Shown here piece after piece: positions 12,018 to 23,071 of a stretch of DNA of 64,000 nt. Each line of letters starts with the position of its first letter. The first letter of the stretch is position 1. Under the pieces are notes generated by a model. It was not told the origin of the DNA. It saw only the letters and a list, made by a program, of their open reading frames with translations, and made no database searches. Location of the stretch: contig OY855914.1 of the NCBI GenBank assembly GCA_963693305.1, forward strand, positions 13,231,783 to 13,295,782, written 5' to 3'. Source of the stretch: Meandrina meandrites. Lineage: Eukaryota; Cnidaria; Anthozoa; Scleractinia; Meandrinidae. The translations under genes were made by a program, and so were the position numbers.

Positions 12018-12828
12018 TATCCAAAAAATTGGATAAACGACCAACAATAAAAGAAAAGCGGCAAACAAATTGCCTTGGCCATCACTTAAAACAATCGTGT
12101 CCAAAGATTTTTAAAAGACAATAGATCTGTTTACGATCCCTTTTTTGCAAAGTTTTTGTGCATGGGTTATTTCCCGCAGTACAATTTCCCAGAAGCTTTG
12201 CTCAAAATTGAAGCCGCTGCATACTTCCGGATTTCGTCCACAAAAATAATCAGTTTTGCATTCTAGTTCATGTTTGGTGGAGGAGTTATCCAATAAATTC
12301 TCATCTCAGAATGTTTTAGCTTATTCTGTCTGCGTGACAAGGTACATTAACTGTAATAACTACCCTTGCTTGATGCTTATTTTGTATCGCATTTTAATGA
12401 TATCAGTTTCAATGCTGAAGACCTTTAATGCAGACGAGTTAATCACCATGAGTTTTAGTCGCGCTTGTGGTAGTCTTTACGAAAACCATTTGTGGTGTGC
12501 GGGCACAGTATAGGGCTGAGTCTCTGGTCAAATTCATTTGCCACCACTACCGGTAAAAAAATTGAACAAAATATGTTCTCCCAATAGAGCACCTCATTTA
12601 GAGCTTGTGAAGTGTCTGCCATTCGAGTGTGAACATAATAGGGACACAAGTGCTTTCGATGTAATGTTGATTTATCTAGCATCCGTCATAAATATTCGTA
12701 GTGAAACACGTCGCATATGTTGTTGGCTCCCTATTCCTAGAATCTTCTTTGTGCTATTAAGTCCCCAGTATAAAGAACGATATTCTTCAGCTGGCCAAAG
12801 TTACTAACAATAAAATGTATTGGAACAG

Positions 12829-12874
12829 AAACCCGGTATAACGAGCCCCCGTTATAACGAACACCTTTCCCCAG
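12829..12874. mobile_element. Pogo-like TIR fragment
   Basis: The sequence CCCGGTATAACGAGCCCCCG followed by TTATAACGAACACC has the repeated 'TATAACGA' style of pogo/Tigger termini. No second end was found. Confidence 0.4.
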
Positions 12875-14676
12875 GCCATTGACACTTCGCTTTGTCGGGG
12901 TTTCCCTGCACATTTTATTACTATCGCAATAAACTCGATATTTTAGATTTATCGCTCAAAGCTGTTAAGCTGTTGTCTCTCCAAAATATCAGCTTGTGTC
13001 AAGTATAATGCGGCAAGCCATGTTTTGAGGGTAAATCCGGTTTGCGCGGCCGTAAAGCTTGATGAGTTCGAGTCGCTGGATTATTCCTGCAGTAGAATTT
13101 AGTTTGTACCGGGTTTTATACACCATGATAAGGAAGAACATCACATACGTTTCTTCTTTCTTTCATTCCCTGAATTTCTATATAAGTTATAAGATTTAAA
13201 CTCTATTCTCGGTTTTAAAAATTGGAGCTTTGCGCGTGGAGTTCTTTCTGGTGGTGAATAATTAAATATTTTGCTTGACAAAGCAAAACAGAATTCTTAC
13301 CTTTGAATTACAAGCTACACATACTCTTGACATATTTTGGGCTAGATTTCGCTTTCTTGTAGAGCAAGTTCGGGCCAAGAATAAATGCGAAGTCGATGTA
13401 GATTAAGTGTGTCCAGAGAAGCTTGAATTCTTGGTGTTTTGCCTTGTTCTAAGGCCACGCATCAGTAATGGCCACCGACAGAATTGTTTTGAACGCCATC
13501 TGTCTAGGTGTGACGTCACACACAATGTGAATAAAGTTTTGTTTGTTAGCATGTTCGCATCGTGCAAGATAAGTCTGCCAAGATATCACCTATTTTTTTT
13601 CTACTTTTTTTTATCACTATAAAAACGTCTAAGCAATTTCTAGAAAATATTGTTTTGTAGTAAATTTTTTTTATTTCATTATCTTTCCGAAGGTAGAATT
13701 TCAAGAGGACGGAAATTTACAGCGCACCATTTGACATGTACGTATGCAAGTTTAAGGTTGTCATAAAAGTTGATGGACGATGTCGCAAGGAAAAGAAATA
13801 GCAGGCGAATGATTTTTATTGTATCATAAATGTATGTCACTGGTGACGGGAAGCTGATGGAGACAGGATTTTTTCACTGTTTATGGACTTCATGCGCCAT
13901 GCATGATATCTGTCCAATATGACTCGGTTTCGACCTTCCCATAAGGACGATCTCAGGCTGCGATGGCGATCTGCGATTGCTATGATAAGCAAGAAACTTG
14001 ATATATGACCAAGGAAGGCTTATGCAAAGCCGTTTGATAAATCGATCGTTTGTATTTGCTCACATTTACTTTTTTTCCATTTCTTTTCTTTCCTAAACCG
14101 GGTTTTGTAGGTCATTATTTTCCAAAACGGATAATGATAATAATGACAATATGTACGTTTTATCAATTCAAGCCAGATGAATATTTCACCTATCCTCCAA
14201 GTAAAGTGTATCCTACGATATTTATCTTCTTGTCCTGTGGATTTTGGGAAAGAAAAGCCGGTTGGATAATAAATAATTAGACTCGTAAGAAACAGTTTAG
14301 AGAACAACACTCTGAATAATCTTACTTTAGTAAACGGAGGAACTAAAATATATATTATTTCGACACCAGAATTTGGCCGTGACATTTTAAAGGTAATTTT
14401 AAATCAGCTGTTACAAGGTAAGTATACAAGGTGAATAATTACTGACATTCTTTATTCAAGCATTTACATTGGTCATAACACTAAATACTGAAATATTTTA
14501 AAACTATCGATTTTTGATTTACAGAAAAATATCATTGAAGAAATTTTTTTCCATTACAAGTTGACAAGGTGGTTATTTTAAGTGAAGAAAATACTGACTA
14601 CAATGTTGAATAGTATTAAAGATATATCGATTATTGAATCCAGTATCTTTTGCTTTTCATGATGGGTATGCCAGCC
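12875..14676. other. Noncoding interval downstream of peptide gene A
   Basis: No independent gene supported. An alternative third exon for gene A may lie here on the minus strand: a strong acceptor near 14243 (ctttcccaaaatccacag) is followed by 14 codons and a stop. The 121-codon open frame at 14020-14385 is low-complexity and lacks support. Confidence 0.3.
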
Positions 14677-16388
14677 TCAAAATTCCAAGAAATCGCCATC
14701 CTTTAATACAAGCAAACAAATAATTACACAAGGTAGCCCTCAAAACAGACCAAAAGAACAAAAAGGTTGGAATGGATTTAACTTCATTGCGAAAAGCGAC
14801 ACGAACTTACCAAAAACGTTTTATCTTCTTTTATCATTCGTTCATCCACATGGCCTAAATTTTCTAACTGGAGAGAAATAAGATAAAACTGCAACGTTAG
14901 CTTTGAGTAACATTCATGTTTCAGTAGTCTATGAGGTGTGGCTTTAAGAGAGCTGCTGTTGTTTAATAACGGAAATGTGTACTCGAAAGAAGGAGCAGTG
15001 ATGTTCACAAAGGTAACTAACGAATTAATCTTCCGTTAATGGCAACAGCTAACTCTGTTTACCTGACAATACCGTGAAAATGGAAATTTTCCGCACGTGA
15101 CTTTACTTTATATGGGCTAAATAACTTTTATTAAAAATAATTGAACAGTGTTTAAACATCTTTGAAGCTTTCTTGTAATTGGGTTACGTTCATGTTGCAA
15201 ATATTACAACTTACCCATTCGCTATAAGAAATTTAGTCATCCTTTTTTTAATTTTTGTGATTGAACAGTAAGTTTTAGTATTCCCGCTCTGCAATCGTTT
15301 CTGTTCTTCTGCAGTCAGTTTACGAAACGAGTCTTAAAAATATACAATGGCAAAACAAGAGTTGCTTGATGAAAAATTATAGCCTATCTCCCTGTAATTT
15401 TTGACGTTTTACACATTCATTATAAAACGAAAATGAAATGAAATGTAAAGAACGGCAAGAACAATGTTGCAGTTTAAAGTGGTGAATTTAAGTCGTATAA
15501 TATTGTGATTGGAAACGAATATTATGTCGATGTCGCTGCCTTCTCGGCAGATATATTTTATTAGGTTTTAATTGAAAGAAATGGCTGCGTATTGACTGTC
15601 AGTAAAGAAGGGCAAATATTTTAAACTTGTTTTGATGCCGATCATTAATTTTCTATTCTATTCTATAGCTTTCATTTGTATTAACAGGCTACTATATATA
15701 TATGCAACTTCAAGTAGAGCCCAAATGATTTATTTCGTGGACTTGAAGAAACAACTCATTTAATCGATCGAATATAGCTTCTGGCTGAAGTGACAGGCAG
15801 TTAGAGTCAAGTAAAGGTTCTTGTAGCATGGAGTCAGATCAGATTAAACTGAGTAGTGTGTGATCAATGTCATTTGTATAATTACTTTCAAAATTCCAAG
15901 AATTAAACATGTTAGTTTCTCAAGTTCGTTTGAGAATGGTACCTCACAAGGTATGAAACTGGATGACTCAGTTAAAAATGTTGTTAATATTTCAAAAAAT
16001 GGTTTAATTTCATGACTGTCAATCTCAATTGAGAATGCTATCTTACAAATAAACTTATCGCTAAAGGAAAGTATGATTAAATTTCAATTAGATAGCAGAA
16101 TAACTTGTGAAAAACTAAAACGTTTGGTTCTGGACCGTTGATCTTCCATTGTCAAGTAGGAATTCTGATTAAGAACCTTAGGTAAATTTTTAAAGGATCT
16201 AGCATACCAACCTTTCTTCTTAAGTGAGAACGCTTTCCCTTTTGAGGATTACAGTACATGGCACCTGGTCGGCATCTATTTTTAAAGTCCGGACTGGGTT
16301 TGGACTCCACAGACTGGATAAAGAATACTGTTAGGCAAGTCAAAATTACAACAAAACATATATAGGTCCTGACTATCATTTTCGTCAT
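14677..16388 (-). CDS. Peptide gene A: secreted CRPGxMYC precursor (2-3 exons)
   Basis: Exon 1 (16388-16212) starts at the first true ATG (MTKM; the frame upstream opens on TTG). It encodes a signal peptide of about 29 residues (hydrophobic run CFVVILTCLTVFFIQ, cleavage after SVES), then KPSPDFKN and CRPGAMYC. The next residues, NPQK-GKR, are a classical amidation plus dibasic cleavage signal. Exon 1 ends phase 0 at AAG before GTTGGT. Exon 2 (14867-14811) is 57 nt, has acceptor TTATTTCTCTCCAG and a perfect GTAAGT donor, and encodes LENLGHVDERMIKEDKTFL. It matches the second exon of gene B in length, phase and pattern. The last exon is uncertain: acceptor TTGTATTAAAG at 14701 gives 7 codons and a stop (14700-14677). 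The product should be a secreted, one-disulfide, amidated peptide, probably a neuropeptide. I do not recognise the family by name. Confidence 0.7.
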
Positions 16389-16470
16389 ATTTTGAATACA
16401 CAATTTGGTTTGTGGACCTCACTAGTTGAGTGGAGGTGATATGATGTCGATCGGCCTGAAACGGTCTTCT

Positions 16471-16476
16471 TTTATA
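16471..16476 (-). promoter_or_regulatory. TATA box of peptide gene A
   Basis: The minus strand reads CTCCTATAAAAGAAG, 83-88 bp upstream of the ATG. This places transcription start near 16442-16446 and leaves a 5' UTR of roughly 55 nt. Confidence 0.6.
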
Positions 16477-17961
16477 GGAGCTTACTATTGTTAAGATTTC
16501 TTACTGAAGTACCGTAGGTTGCTTTAATTGAAGCTCAGTGACGGATACAAATGACATTGTGGGCAGATGATTTTTCATTACTATGACAGTTATAAGGAAA
16601 CTGACAAATATGTAATAACTCCTCTACATTTTAATTCCGTCTTCATCTATTGTTTAGTAAAAACCAGAAAAACAGGTGCTTTTGACCAATAACGCCAACA
16701 GGGGGAAGAGAAATGCAAATTAGGCAAACATCCGACGGGGATCTGCTCAACAAAACAATAATTTGCGTTTGATTTCAGTAAACAGTGTGGAGTATTTAAA
16801 ATTGAGTTCCTGTTATGTCCATAGATTACTTTTATTTATTCTTACCAGTTCTCGCTTTAATTAATGTAGCAGAGTAAACACTTAAATTGTTTATTTTAAA
16901 AGTAGGTTAATCTCAATAACAAAATATTTTATTCCTTCAAGTATATTGACGTTGAAAATTATCCATCAGCGATTTAAAGCCTTTTCAGCTCGTTTGTTAG
17001 AATATAGTATTTATTTTAACGTTTCAGCTCTTCTTGTGTGGAGATTAACTGAAAACATCAAGATGTTTGTTGTCCAATTTCGCACTAGTTAGTAATAACC
17101 CTAGGGATTGAAGTGTCATTCCCCTTGAAATCAATTAAGGCCATAATCCAAAGGACTTCGACTATATTAAAATAAACAAATTTAAACTACATTTAAATAA
17201 TAATTACAAAACATACGAAACTGGAACCTCTGCGGATACTTTAAAGACGCCGACGACGACATTAAGAAAATTTTAATTTCCGAATAAAACTTGATTGCTT
17301 CTTTCGCAAGGAAAAACCGTTTGCTGTGGAGCGGATGATGTAAATTTAAAATAAAATTAAAATGATTAGTAATAGCCTGACGTTGGTACAGTATAACATG
17401 GCTTATATTAACTTGGGTTGTTGTACAAACATATCAATTGTGTTGCAAATAGGGAATGTTTAAACACAACGTATTTGGCAATAAGAATATTCAGTACTGT
17501 CTATAGACGTCGACTTTCATGAATTTGCAAGTCTTTAGCTAGTTTTTTTTTCTCAAAGTAAAAGTCGTTTTGCTTCTCATTTCATTCTCTTGTCATTTTC
17601 CCGGTTCCAAGACATAATTAAATAAAACGAATGCAACGGAGCTCTACAACTTTTTTTCTGCCGCATGCAGTACAAGTCGACATAACTATTGTCCAGAGAT
17701 CAAATACTAAGCCCGACGTCAGCTTCCTGATGAATAAGACATTTCCAAATTAAATCTACAGGTAAAGATCCGCTTCAACGTGCTTGCTTTAATTCAAGTC
17801 TGTAAATTTAGAAATCAGTAGCGATAACTTTCAACTTCTTACCACTTCGGATCATGGGTTTTAACCAGTCGCTTTTGCGCCTTAGGATCTTAATCAGATC
17901 AAACAGATAAAGTACTGAATGATTTCCCGGACATGAGCCGTTTGAAAGGTTTCTTGGAAAA
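16477..17961. other. Noncoding interval upstream of gene A
   Basis: AT-rich, with no gene or clear repeat that I can support. Confidence 0.4.
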
Positions 17962-18306
17962 GCAGAATAGGAGACACAGTACTCTGAAAATGGAATGAAA
18001 TCTACATGAATCAAATAAATGAAAGTAGCTAAATATGAATATGAAAGTTCGTGTGACAAGTGGCTGTCTGTTGTGGAGCATCTAGCATCTCCAATGTAAA
18101 GTCCGTGTACGAGCCTAGTGGCTCATACAGCCGGAGAGAATAAGGGACACAGTACTCTGAAAGTGGAATGAAATCTACATGAATCGAATAAATGAAAGTA
18201 GCTAAATATGAATATGAAAGTTCGTGTGACTAGTGGCTGTCTGTTATGGAGCCACTAGCATCTCCAATGTGAAGTCCGTGTACGAGCCTAGTGGCCCATA
18301 CAGCCG
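17962..18306. repeat. Tandem duplication, 173-bp unit
   Basis: Copy 1 (about 17962-18134) and copy 2 (about 18135-18306) are nearly identical. Each has GACACAGTACTCTGAAA near the start and ends CCTAGTGGC(T/C)CATACAGCCGG. Only a few substitutions separate them, which suggests a recent duplication. Confidence 0.85.
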
Positions 18307-18528
18307 GCGCGTATTTCTGATTCAGTGTAGCAAAGGAGTATTTCTACCGCCTCCCTCCATCCCTCCCTCCTGGATGTGATGCACACTAACCATTAATTAT
18401 AAGGTCACCACACCGCCCACATGATAGCATGTCTTCCGTCATAAACGTCAGAATTGAGGCCAGGCGCGATAAAACTGTAATACATTTAATTTGCACTTTT
18501 GGTTTATTTGGCTTTTTCATATCAATGT

Positions 18529-18549
18529 CATATCATATCATATCATATC
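18529..18549. repeat. (CATAT)n microsatellite
   Basis: About four units of a CATAT pentamer. Confidence 0.7.
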
Positions 18550-18776
18550 TTATTATATGGAGGAGAGTGTTTTACTGGGAACTAAACCACTCGTAGATTC
18601 CATCCGGGACCGGGACGTATTTTCCGTTTGACACGCTTACGAGTGTCGTATCGCTCATTGACGTCACGATTCGCGCCATTTCTACTTTGTTGAATGAACT
18701 TCGTTTCTTGTGTCGTTTGTTGTCAGCAAGCACCGACAAGCAGGTTTAATTTGTTTAATTAAGGAGGCTTCCAATT

Positions 18777-19422
18777 GTTTCCAGCACATTCCAGCGCTTA
18801 AACTTTGATGGGCCAGTACTACAAATCCTTATCAGTTGCTGCTACAATAATGATATCAAACAAATGTCCGATCATTACTAAAGAAGTTGTAGCCATTTTC
18901 AGGACGTCACTGGTTACCATAGCAATAGTTTATCCTGTTAAAAACACCCTTAATTTTCCATTTTAGTGCTTATAACGCAAAAATGAGCACGGTGACCCCC
19001 ATTTTTTATTATTGAATAATGACCTGCATGGTAAGATGCAACTTTTTGCAAAGTTAAAAAAAATTTTATCTAGCGGTTTTAGAGCCACCTTAAATTCTCG
19101 GAATTTTAAGGTGGCTCTGAAACTGCTAGATAAATTTTTTTTTAACTTTGCAAAAAGTTGCATCTTACCATGCTGGTCATTATTCAATAATAAAAAATGG
19201 GGGTCACCGTGCTCATTTTTGAGTTATAAGCACTTAAATGGAAAATTAAGGGTGTTTTTAACAGGTTAAACTGTTGCTATGGTAACAAGTGACGTCATAA
19301 AAATGACTTTAACTTGTTCAGTAATGATCAGACATTTGTTTGATATCATTATTGTAGCAGCAACTGATAAGGATTTGTAGTACTGGCCCATCAAAGTTTA
19401 AGCGCTGGAAATTGCTGGAAAC
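18777..19422. mobile_element. Foldback element: 646-bp near-perfect palindrome
   Basis: Left arm 18777-19099 and right arm 19100-19422 are inverted copies around AGCCACCTTAAATTCTCGG. The arms start GTTTCCAGCA and end TGCTGGAAAC. Overlapping open frames on opposite strands give almost the same translation (NNDxHGKMQLFAKLKK), as a palindrome requires, so neither is a gene. No TSD is obvious. Confidence 0.85.
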
Positions 19423-20089
19423 TTTTAGAAGGAATTCTTCGCAAGGAATTGCACAAAGTGCAAGATGTAGTAAAGAAGAAAACAAAAGCAGTCGAAAACT
19501 ATCGGCCGTCATCAAGACATTGCCGCATCGGATTCAAGTCAAAGTCAGTGATGTTTTTAGTTCTTACGTGGTATGTTATTTAGTTGACAAGTATTTCATG
19601 TATTTTTTTTTTATTGGAATTCAGTTAGTGTTCAGTTCTATATCCTGGGGTCCGTTTCTAGCCCTCGAAAGTCCCGAAAAGTTTTCGCACCCGGAAAGCC
19701 ATAGCAAAGTCTTAAACCTTATGATTACAGAGCTACTTAATTCCATGATAAGTTTAATATGAACATGGGTTCCCTTCATACAAAGTTTCAGGCCTATACA
19801 CTTCTCTGTTTTGAAGTTACAGATAACTCAAAATGGTTTTGCGGACCCGAAAAGATTCCTGGGCTTTCGAGAAACGGGCTCCTGGACGAGTGCTTTGTAT
19901 TTTCTGTTCGATTCTGTGAAGACGAACGGTGATTTGTAAAACTTGCTCGATTTCTCGAAAACAATAAAATAAAAATCGGCAATTTCAACTACATCTGGTA
20001 TCCACATAATAAAAAGAACATTAAAAGATGCCTCAAAGATATGAATTTGATGTTCTCGTGGCAAAAACGACATCCGCATCAAATCCGTC
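19423..20089. other. Noncoding interval
   Basis: No supported gene. Two inverted copies of a GTCCCGAAAA/TTTTCGGGAC-like theme (about 19650-19690, 19850-19880) may be a decayed MITE. Confidence 0.25.
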
Positions 20090-20430
20090 CTTCTTTCGAT
20101 ACAAGGACCGCTTAAGCCGTTCCCAATAATCCAAGGTTATCTACAAGGCTAGTTGCTGGGATTGCGATGAACTTTACACTCTACATTGGCAAAACAAAAC
20201 GAAGGCTCCAGAATAGGAAAACAGAACATTTTAACGCTCTTGTTAAAAGGGATCTTTCTTCGACCATTGCTGAACATGTAAGAGCCACTGGACATAATAT
20301 CAAATGGGACCATTTTGATAATCGGTTCAGGAAAATCTGATTAACCCTGTGAAATTAAGGAGACTTTATTTATCCAAGAGCTAAAGCCTTCTTTAAATGT
20401 GAACATCAGCAGCGAAAAGCTTCTGTTATT
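20090..20430 (+). pseudogene. Penelope-like element GIY-YIG endonuclease remnant
   Basis: One frame around 20138-20175 reads YKASCWDCDELY. After a frameshift, the next (20173-20340) reads LYIGKTKRRLQNRKTEHF, then AEHVRATGHNIKWDHFD and a stop. The order is that of the C-terminal GIY-YIG domain of Penelope-like retroelements: Cys-rich lead, YIGKTKRRL core, RKxEH, then the HxxxTGH motif. The upstream reverse transcriptase is absent and the frame is broken, so this is a truncated dead copy. Confidence 0.75.
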
Positions 20431-20612
20431 TTCATAGTTAATTTATTATGTTATATTAGATTACTGCTGAAGATCATCTTTTGTTCTCAGTGTAGGTTCC
20501 AGACCCCCGTTTTATGTATAAACAGTTGTCAAAAAGTTTTACCTTTGCTTTCGAAAATGTATGTAGTCTAGCATACGAAACGTCAAGTCGAATAAATATA
20601 CGTTATTTTGGA

Positions 20613-20692
20613 ATGTTTATCACCGCGGTTTGTCTACTATTATTAGTCAAGCCCTTAATTGCTGTATCGGAAGGGTCGTCAAGTTTCCCCGG
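20613..20692 (+). CDS. Candidate first exon of a small secreted protein
   Basis: An ATG at 20613 opens MFITAVCLLLLVKPLIAVSEG, a good signal-peptide profile, then SSSFP. The frame runs into a strong donor (CCCCGG|GTAAGC at 20693) and would end phase 2. A TATA-like word (TGTATAAAC) lies near 20515, about 95 bp upstream, the same spacing as in the peptide genes. No cysteine motif occurs in this exon and no downstream exon was identified. It may be a further secreted-peptide gene or chance. Confidence 0.3.
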
Positions 20693-20850
20693 GTAAGCCT
20701 GCCATTGAGAAGGCGAGTTTTGGACAGTGTACGTGCAGTGCGTGATTGCCTTTTGTCAGGCGCCTCGTGTGCGTGATCAAGATTAACGAAGATGGCTTCT
20801 TTTCGACCTTGGTTGTGAGTAAAATGCTTTGGTTTACATGCTGCTCTTTA

Positions 20851-21025
20851 TAGAGCGTTTTAACATGACATCTCGGTAACCATATTGGTGTTCCAAAACA
20901 AAGAGACGGCGGCCATATTGGTGAACCAAGCCATTCCTCCGGGAATCAAACTATTTTTATGCAAAAATCGTCTTTTGTTTTTGCAAACCAATATGGCCGC
21001 TGGTCACGTGAGTGAAAACGCTCTA
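20851..21025. mobile_element. MITE, about 175 bp
   Basis: The ends TAGAGCGTTTT and AAAACGCTCTA are inverted. Inside, CCATATTGGT and ACCAATATGG form a second inverted pair next to GGCGGCC/GGCCGC words. Confidence 0.7.
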
Positions 21026-21187
21026 TTTTTGTCTATTGATTCGTGTTTATTCCCGCAAGTCATAGAAATTTAGAGTCATGCATGTTTAATATTCCTCCTC
21101 CCCCCTCCTCCCTTGAATTCCCAAGGTACGTGCAACCTTCATATATCTAGGGAAATAAAACCGTAGCTAGTTCTAACGAGGGAAAAT

Positions 21188-21215
21188 TATACTGGGGATC
21201 ATCATCCCCAGTATA
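21188..21215. repeat. Perfect short hairpin
   Basis: ACTGGGGAT and ATCCCCAGT are separated by four bases, with the flanking TAT/ATA also pairing. No U tract or gene context gives it a role. Confidence 0.5.
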
Positions 21216-22158
21216 TATATGCCAGTGGTACAATGAAAAGAGTCACACGACCAGCTTTTTGTGTTTTCAGCTTTTTAGGCTGTAAAATATAAACGTAAAA
21301 GAAAGAAGGCCCAATGGTATCAATTAAGAGGAAATTCTCGTCTTAAGATAAGTGGGTAGACCAAAGTTAACCCGAGTTATATTAAGGGGCAATTTTTCCT
21401 ATATTTTTTTAATTAATTAATACCTATTGCGGTTGCCCTTTTTACTGAATTTAAATGCATCATCCCAATAAATTATTGCGTTCTCAATAGACTTGCTACA
21501 AGTCGACCTCACGAGTTAAAACGCCCCAACGATTTATTATTTTTTAACATTTTTGACATTTATTTTAGCTTTCGTTTTCGTTTTTTTGCTGACCAACCAA
21601 CCCATTTTCACGGAAGTGAGACGATGGGAAACAAAACATTTTATTGTGATGGTTAAATAAAAGAGCGCGTAGAGAGTCAAGCTGCTAAGATACTGGGGGC
21701 GATGACAATGATAATGATGATGATGATGCAAAACGTATCTTTATTGTTTCAAAACAACTTAGTAATTTTAATTATTGTAACACGCACTTCACTTTAAGGG
21801 CTTCCTTGGCCAGTTCATCCAATCAATTCAAAGACAACTTGTTTACCATTCATATAGTTTGCACATTTTTCTCTTTTGGAAGTAGATTCACAGACTGCTT
21901 AGACTTTATAACTTTCTTTGATTAACTGACATAGTCTGGTGAAAATTCAATACAAATTGTCCATTTTTTGATGCAGTTTGCTTTGTTTCCTTTGTTTTCC
22001 GAACTTGTCGTCTTGGAAGTTGTATCTTTCCTCATTGAAATTCTAGAACGGACACAAAGAAAGAAAAAAAAAGCAATTCAACTTTATTATAACAATTCAG
22101 CTCAAATGTTACAAGTTATTAAGTGATAAATGTACTCATTATTTATGCTGATGCTGTT

Positions 22159-22290
22159 CTGTTCCAGGCGTTCGGTTAGTTGTGGAACAGCGCGTAGCGT
22201 GACGACCATCGAGCACATCCCACACCACTCCCCTCATTTTTCGCTCGCCGTTTTTCGCGCAGCTCCCCACTAACCGAACGCCTGGAACAG
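22159..22290. mobile_element. MITE in intron 2 of gene B
   Basis: CTGTTCCAGGCGTTCGGTTA at the left end is exactly inverted at the right (TAACCGAACGCCTGGAACAG). Confidence 0.85.
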
Positions 22291-22354
22291 ACTAAATTTG
22301 AGAAAAGCATGTTAATCGACGACTGTCAAAAAGCCGGTATCTTTGAAATAAAAC

Positions 22355-22504
22355 GTTAAAGGGGCAGTCTCACCAAGATTTAGTGCTACTTGAAAATACA
22401 ATTGGTGTTTAAAGGTTATTTTGTTGATAGGGAGTGCACCTTTTTAATTCTAGCACAGTTTACACAAAAACTTAGAAGACCTCTCGTGATACTGCCCCTT
22501 TAAC
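22355..22504. mobile_element. MITE in intron 2 of gene B
   Basis: GTTAAAGGGGCAGTCTCAC on the left and GTGATACTGCCCCTTTAAC on the right are inverted ends of a 150-bp element. Confidence 0.85.
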
Positions 22505-23065
22505 GAGAAAAGCATTAAAATAAGTTCCCTAAGAAACCTACCGATATATAAGAGTGTTTTATTCATAAGGTTAAAATTTTCTCTTTGCTGTTCATGTTCT
22601 GCACTTTCAACAGTCTGCTCATAATAGCAAGGTGATTACTAGTTTACATGCCTACCTTAAACGTTTCATCGTCGGCAGCCAAACTACTTCTGAGGTCCAA
22701 CCGATTCCTTAACTGAAAATATAGACAGTTATTCTGTGTACAGAGTCTACTAAAATGAAGGTTAGCAGCTACGTTTTAGGCAAGAAAAAACATTCTCTTA
22801 TGTGGATGAACGTTAAGAAAAAAAGATTTCGCAAAAAGAGCTGTGTACCATTGCAGGCATCTCACTGCGACCAGTGTTATGGCGGCAAACATCGATCCCG
22901 GCATACAACGAGGACTTGAATTCGACACTCCAAAAGATAGGAGAAATACAGAACACAAGACAACGACAAATTTATGGCACATTACACTATTCATTCTTCT
23001 GGCTCAACACAGCTGAGTTTCGAAAGTTGATTGCATCAGGACGTTGTAGTTTTGCAAACTTACAA

Positions 23066-23071
23066 TTTATA
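23066..23071 (-). promoter_or_regulatory. TATA box of peptide gene B
   Basis: The minus strand reads GGACTATAAATTG, 72-77 bp upstream of the ATG at 22994. Confidence 0.5.

Larger units (their letters stand above)
21947..22994 (-). pseudogene. Peptide gene B: CMPG precursor with a 1-nt deletion in the peptide
   Basis: Three exons are visible. Exon 1 (22994-22849) has an ATG, a signal peptide (KFVVVLCSVFLLSFGVS) and C-M-P-G-S-M. It then loses one base, so the frame continues without the second Cys. One base over, the expected Cys and a Gly-Arg-Ser signal appear at the positions seen in gene D, and the exon then ends phase 0 five codons later, as D does. Exon 1 is 146 nt, one short of a multiple of three. 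Exon 2 (22712-22656, 57 nt, LRNRLDLRSSLAADDETFK) has acceptor CTATATTTTCAG and donor GTAGGC. Exon 3 (22042-21947) has a long pyrimidine acceptor and 31 codons (starting NFNEERYNFQDD) to TGA. Intact splicing suggests either recent inactivation or a sequencing error. Two MITEs sit in intron 2. Confidence 0.65.

Noticed and set aside
14020..14385. 121-codon minus-strand frame
   Set aside because: Low-complexity aromatic/Lys-rich translation without domain, signal or support; it only overlaps a possible acceptor for gene A.
17808..18059. Possible further CRPG-type peptide (frame with SCPGNHS)
   Set aside because: It has only one Cys-Pro-Gly, no second Cys at the right spacing and no GKR, and it overlaps the 173-bp tandem duplication.
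18963..19269. Pair of near-identical proteins on opposite strands
   Set aside because: Both come from the arms of one palindrome; this is not gene duplication.
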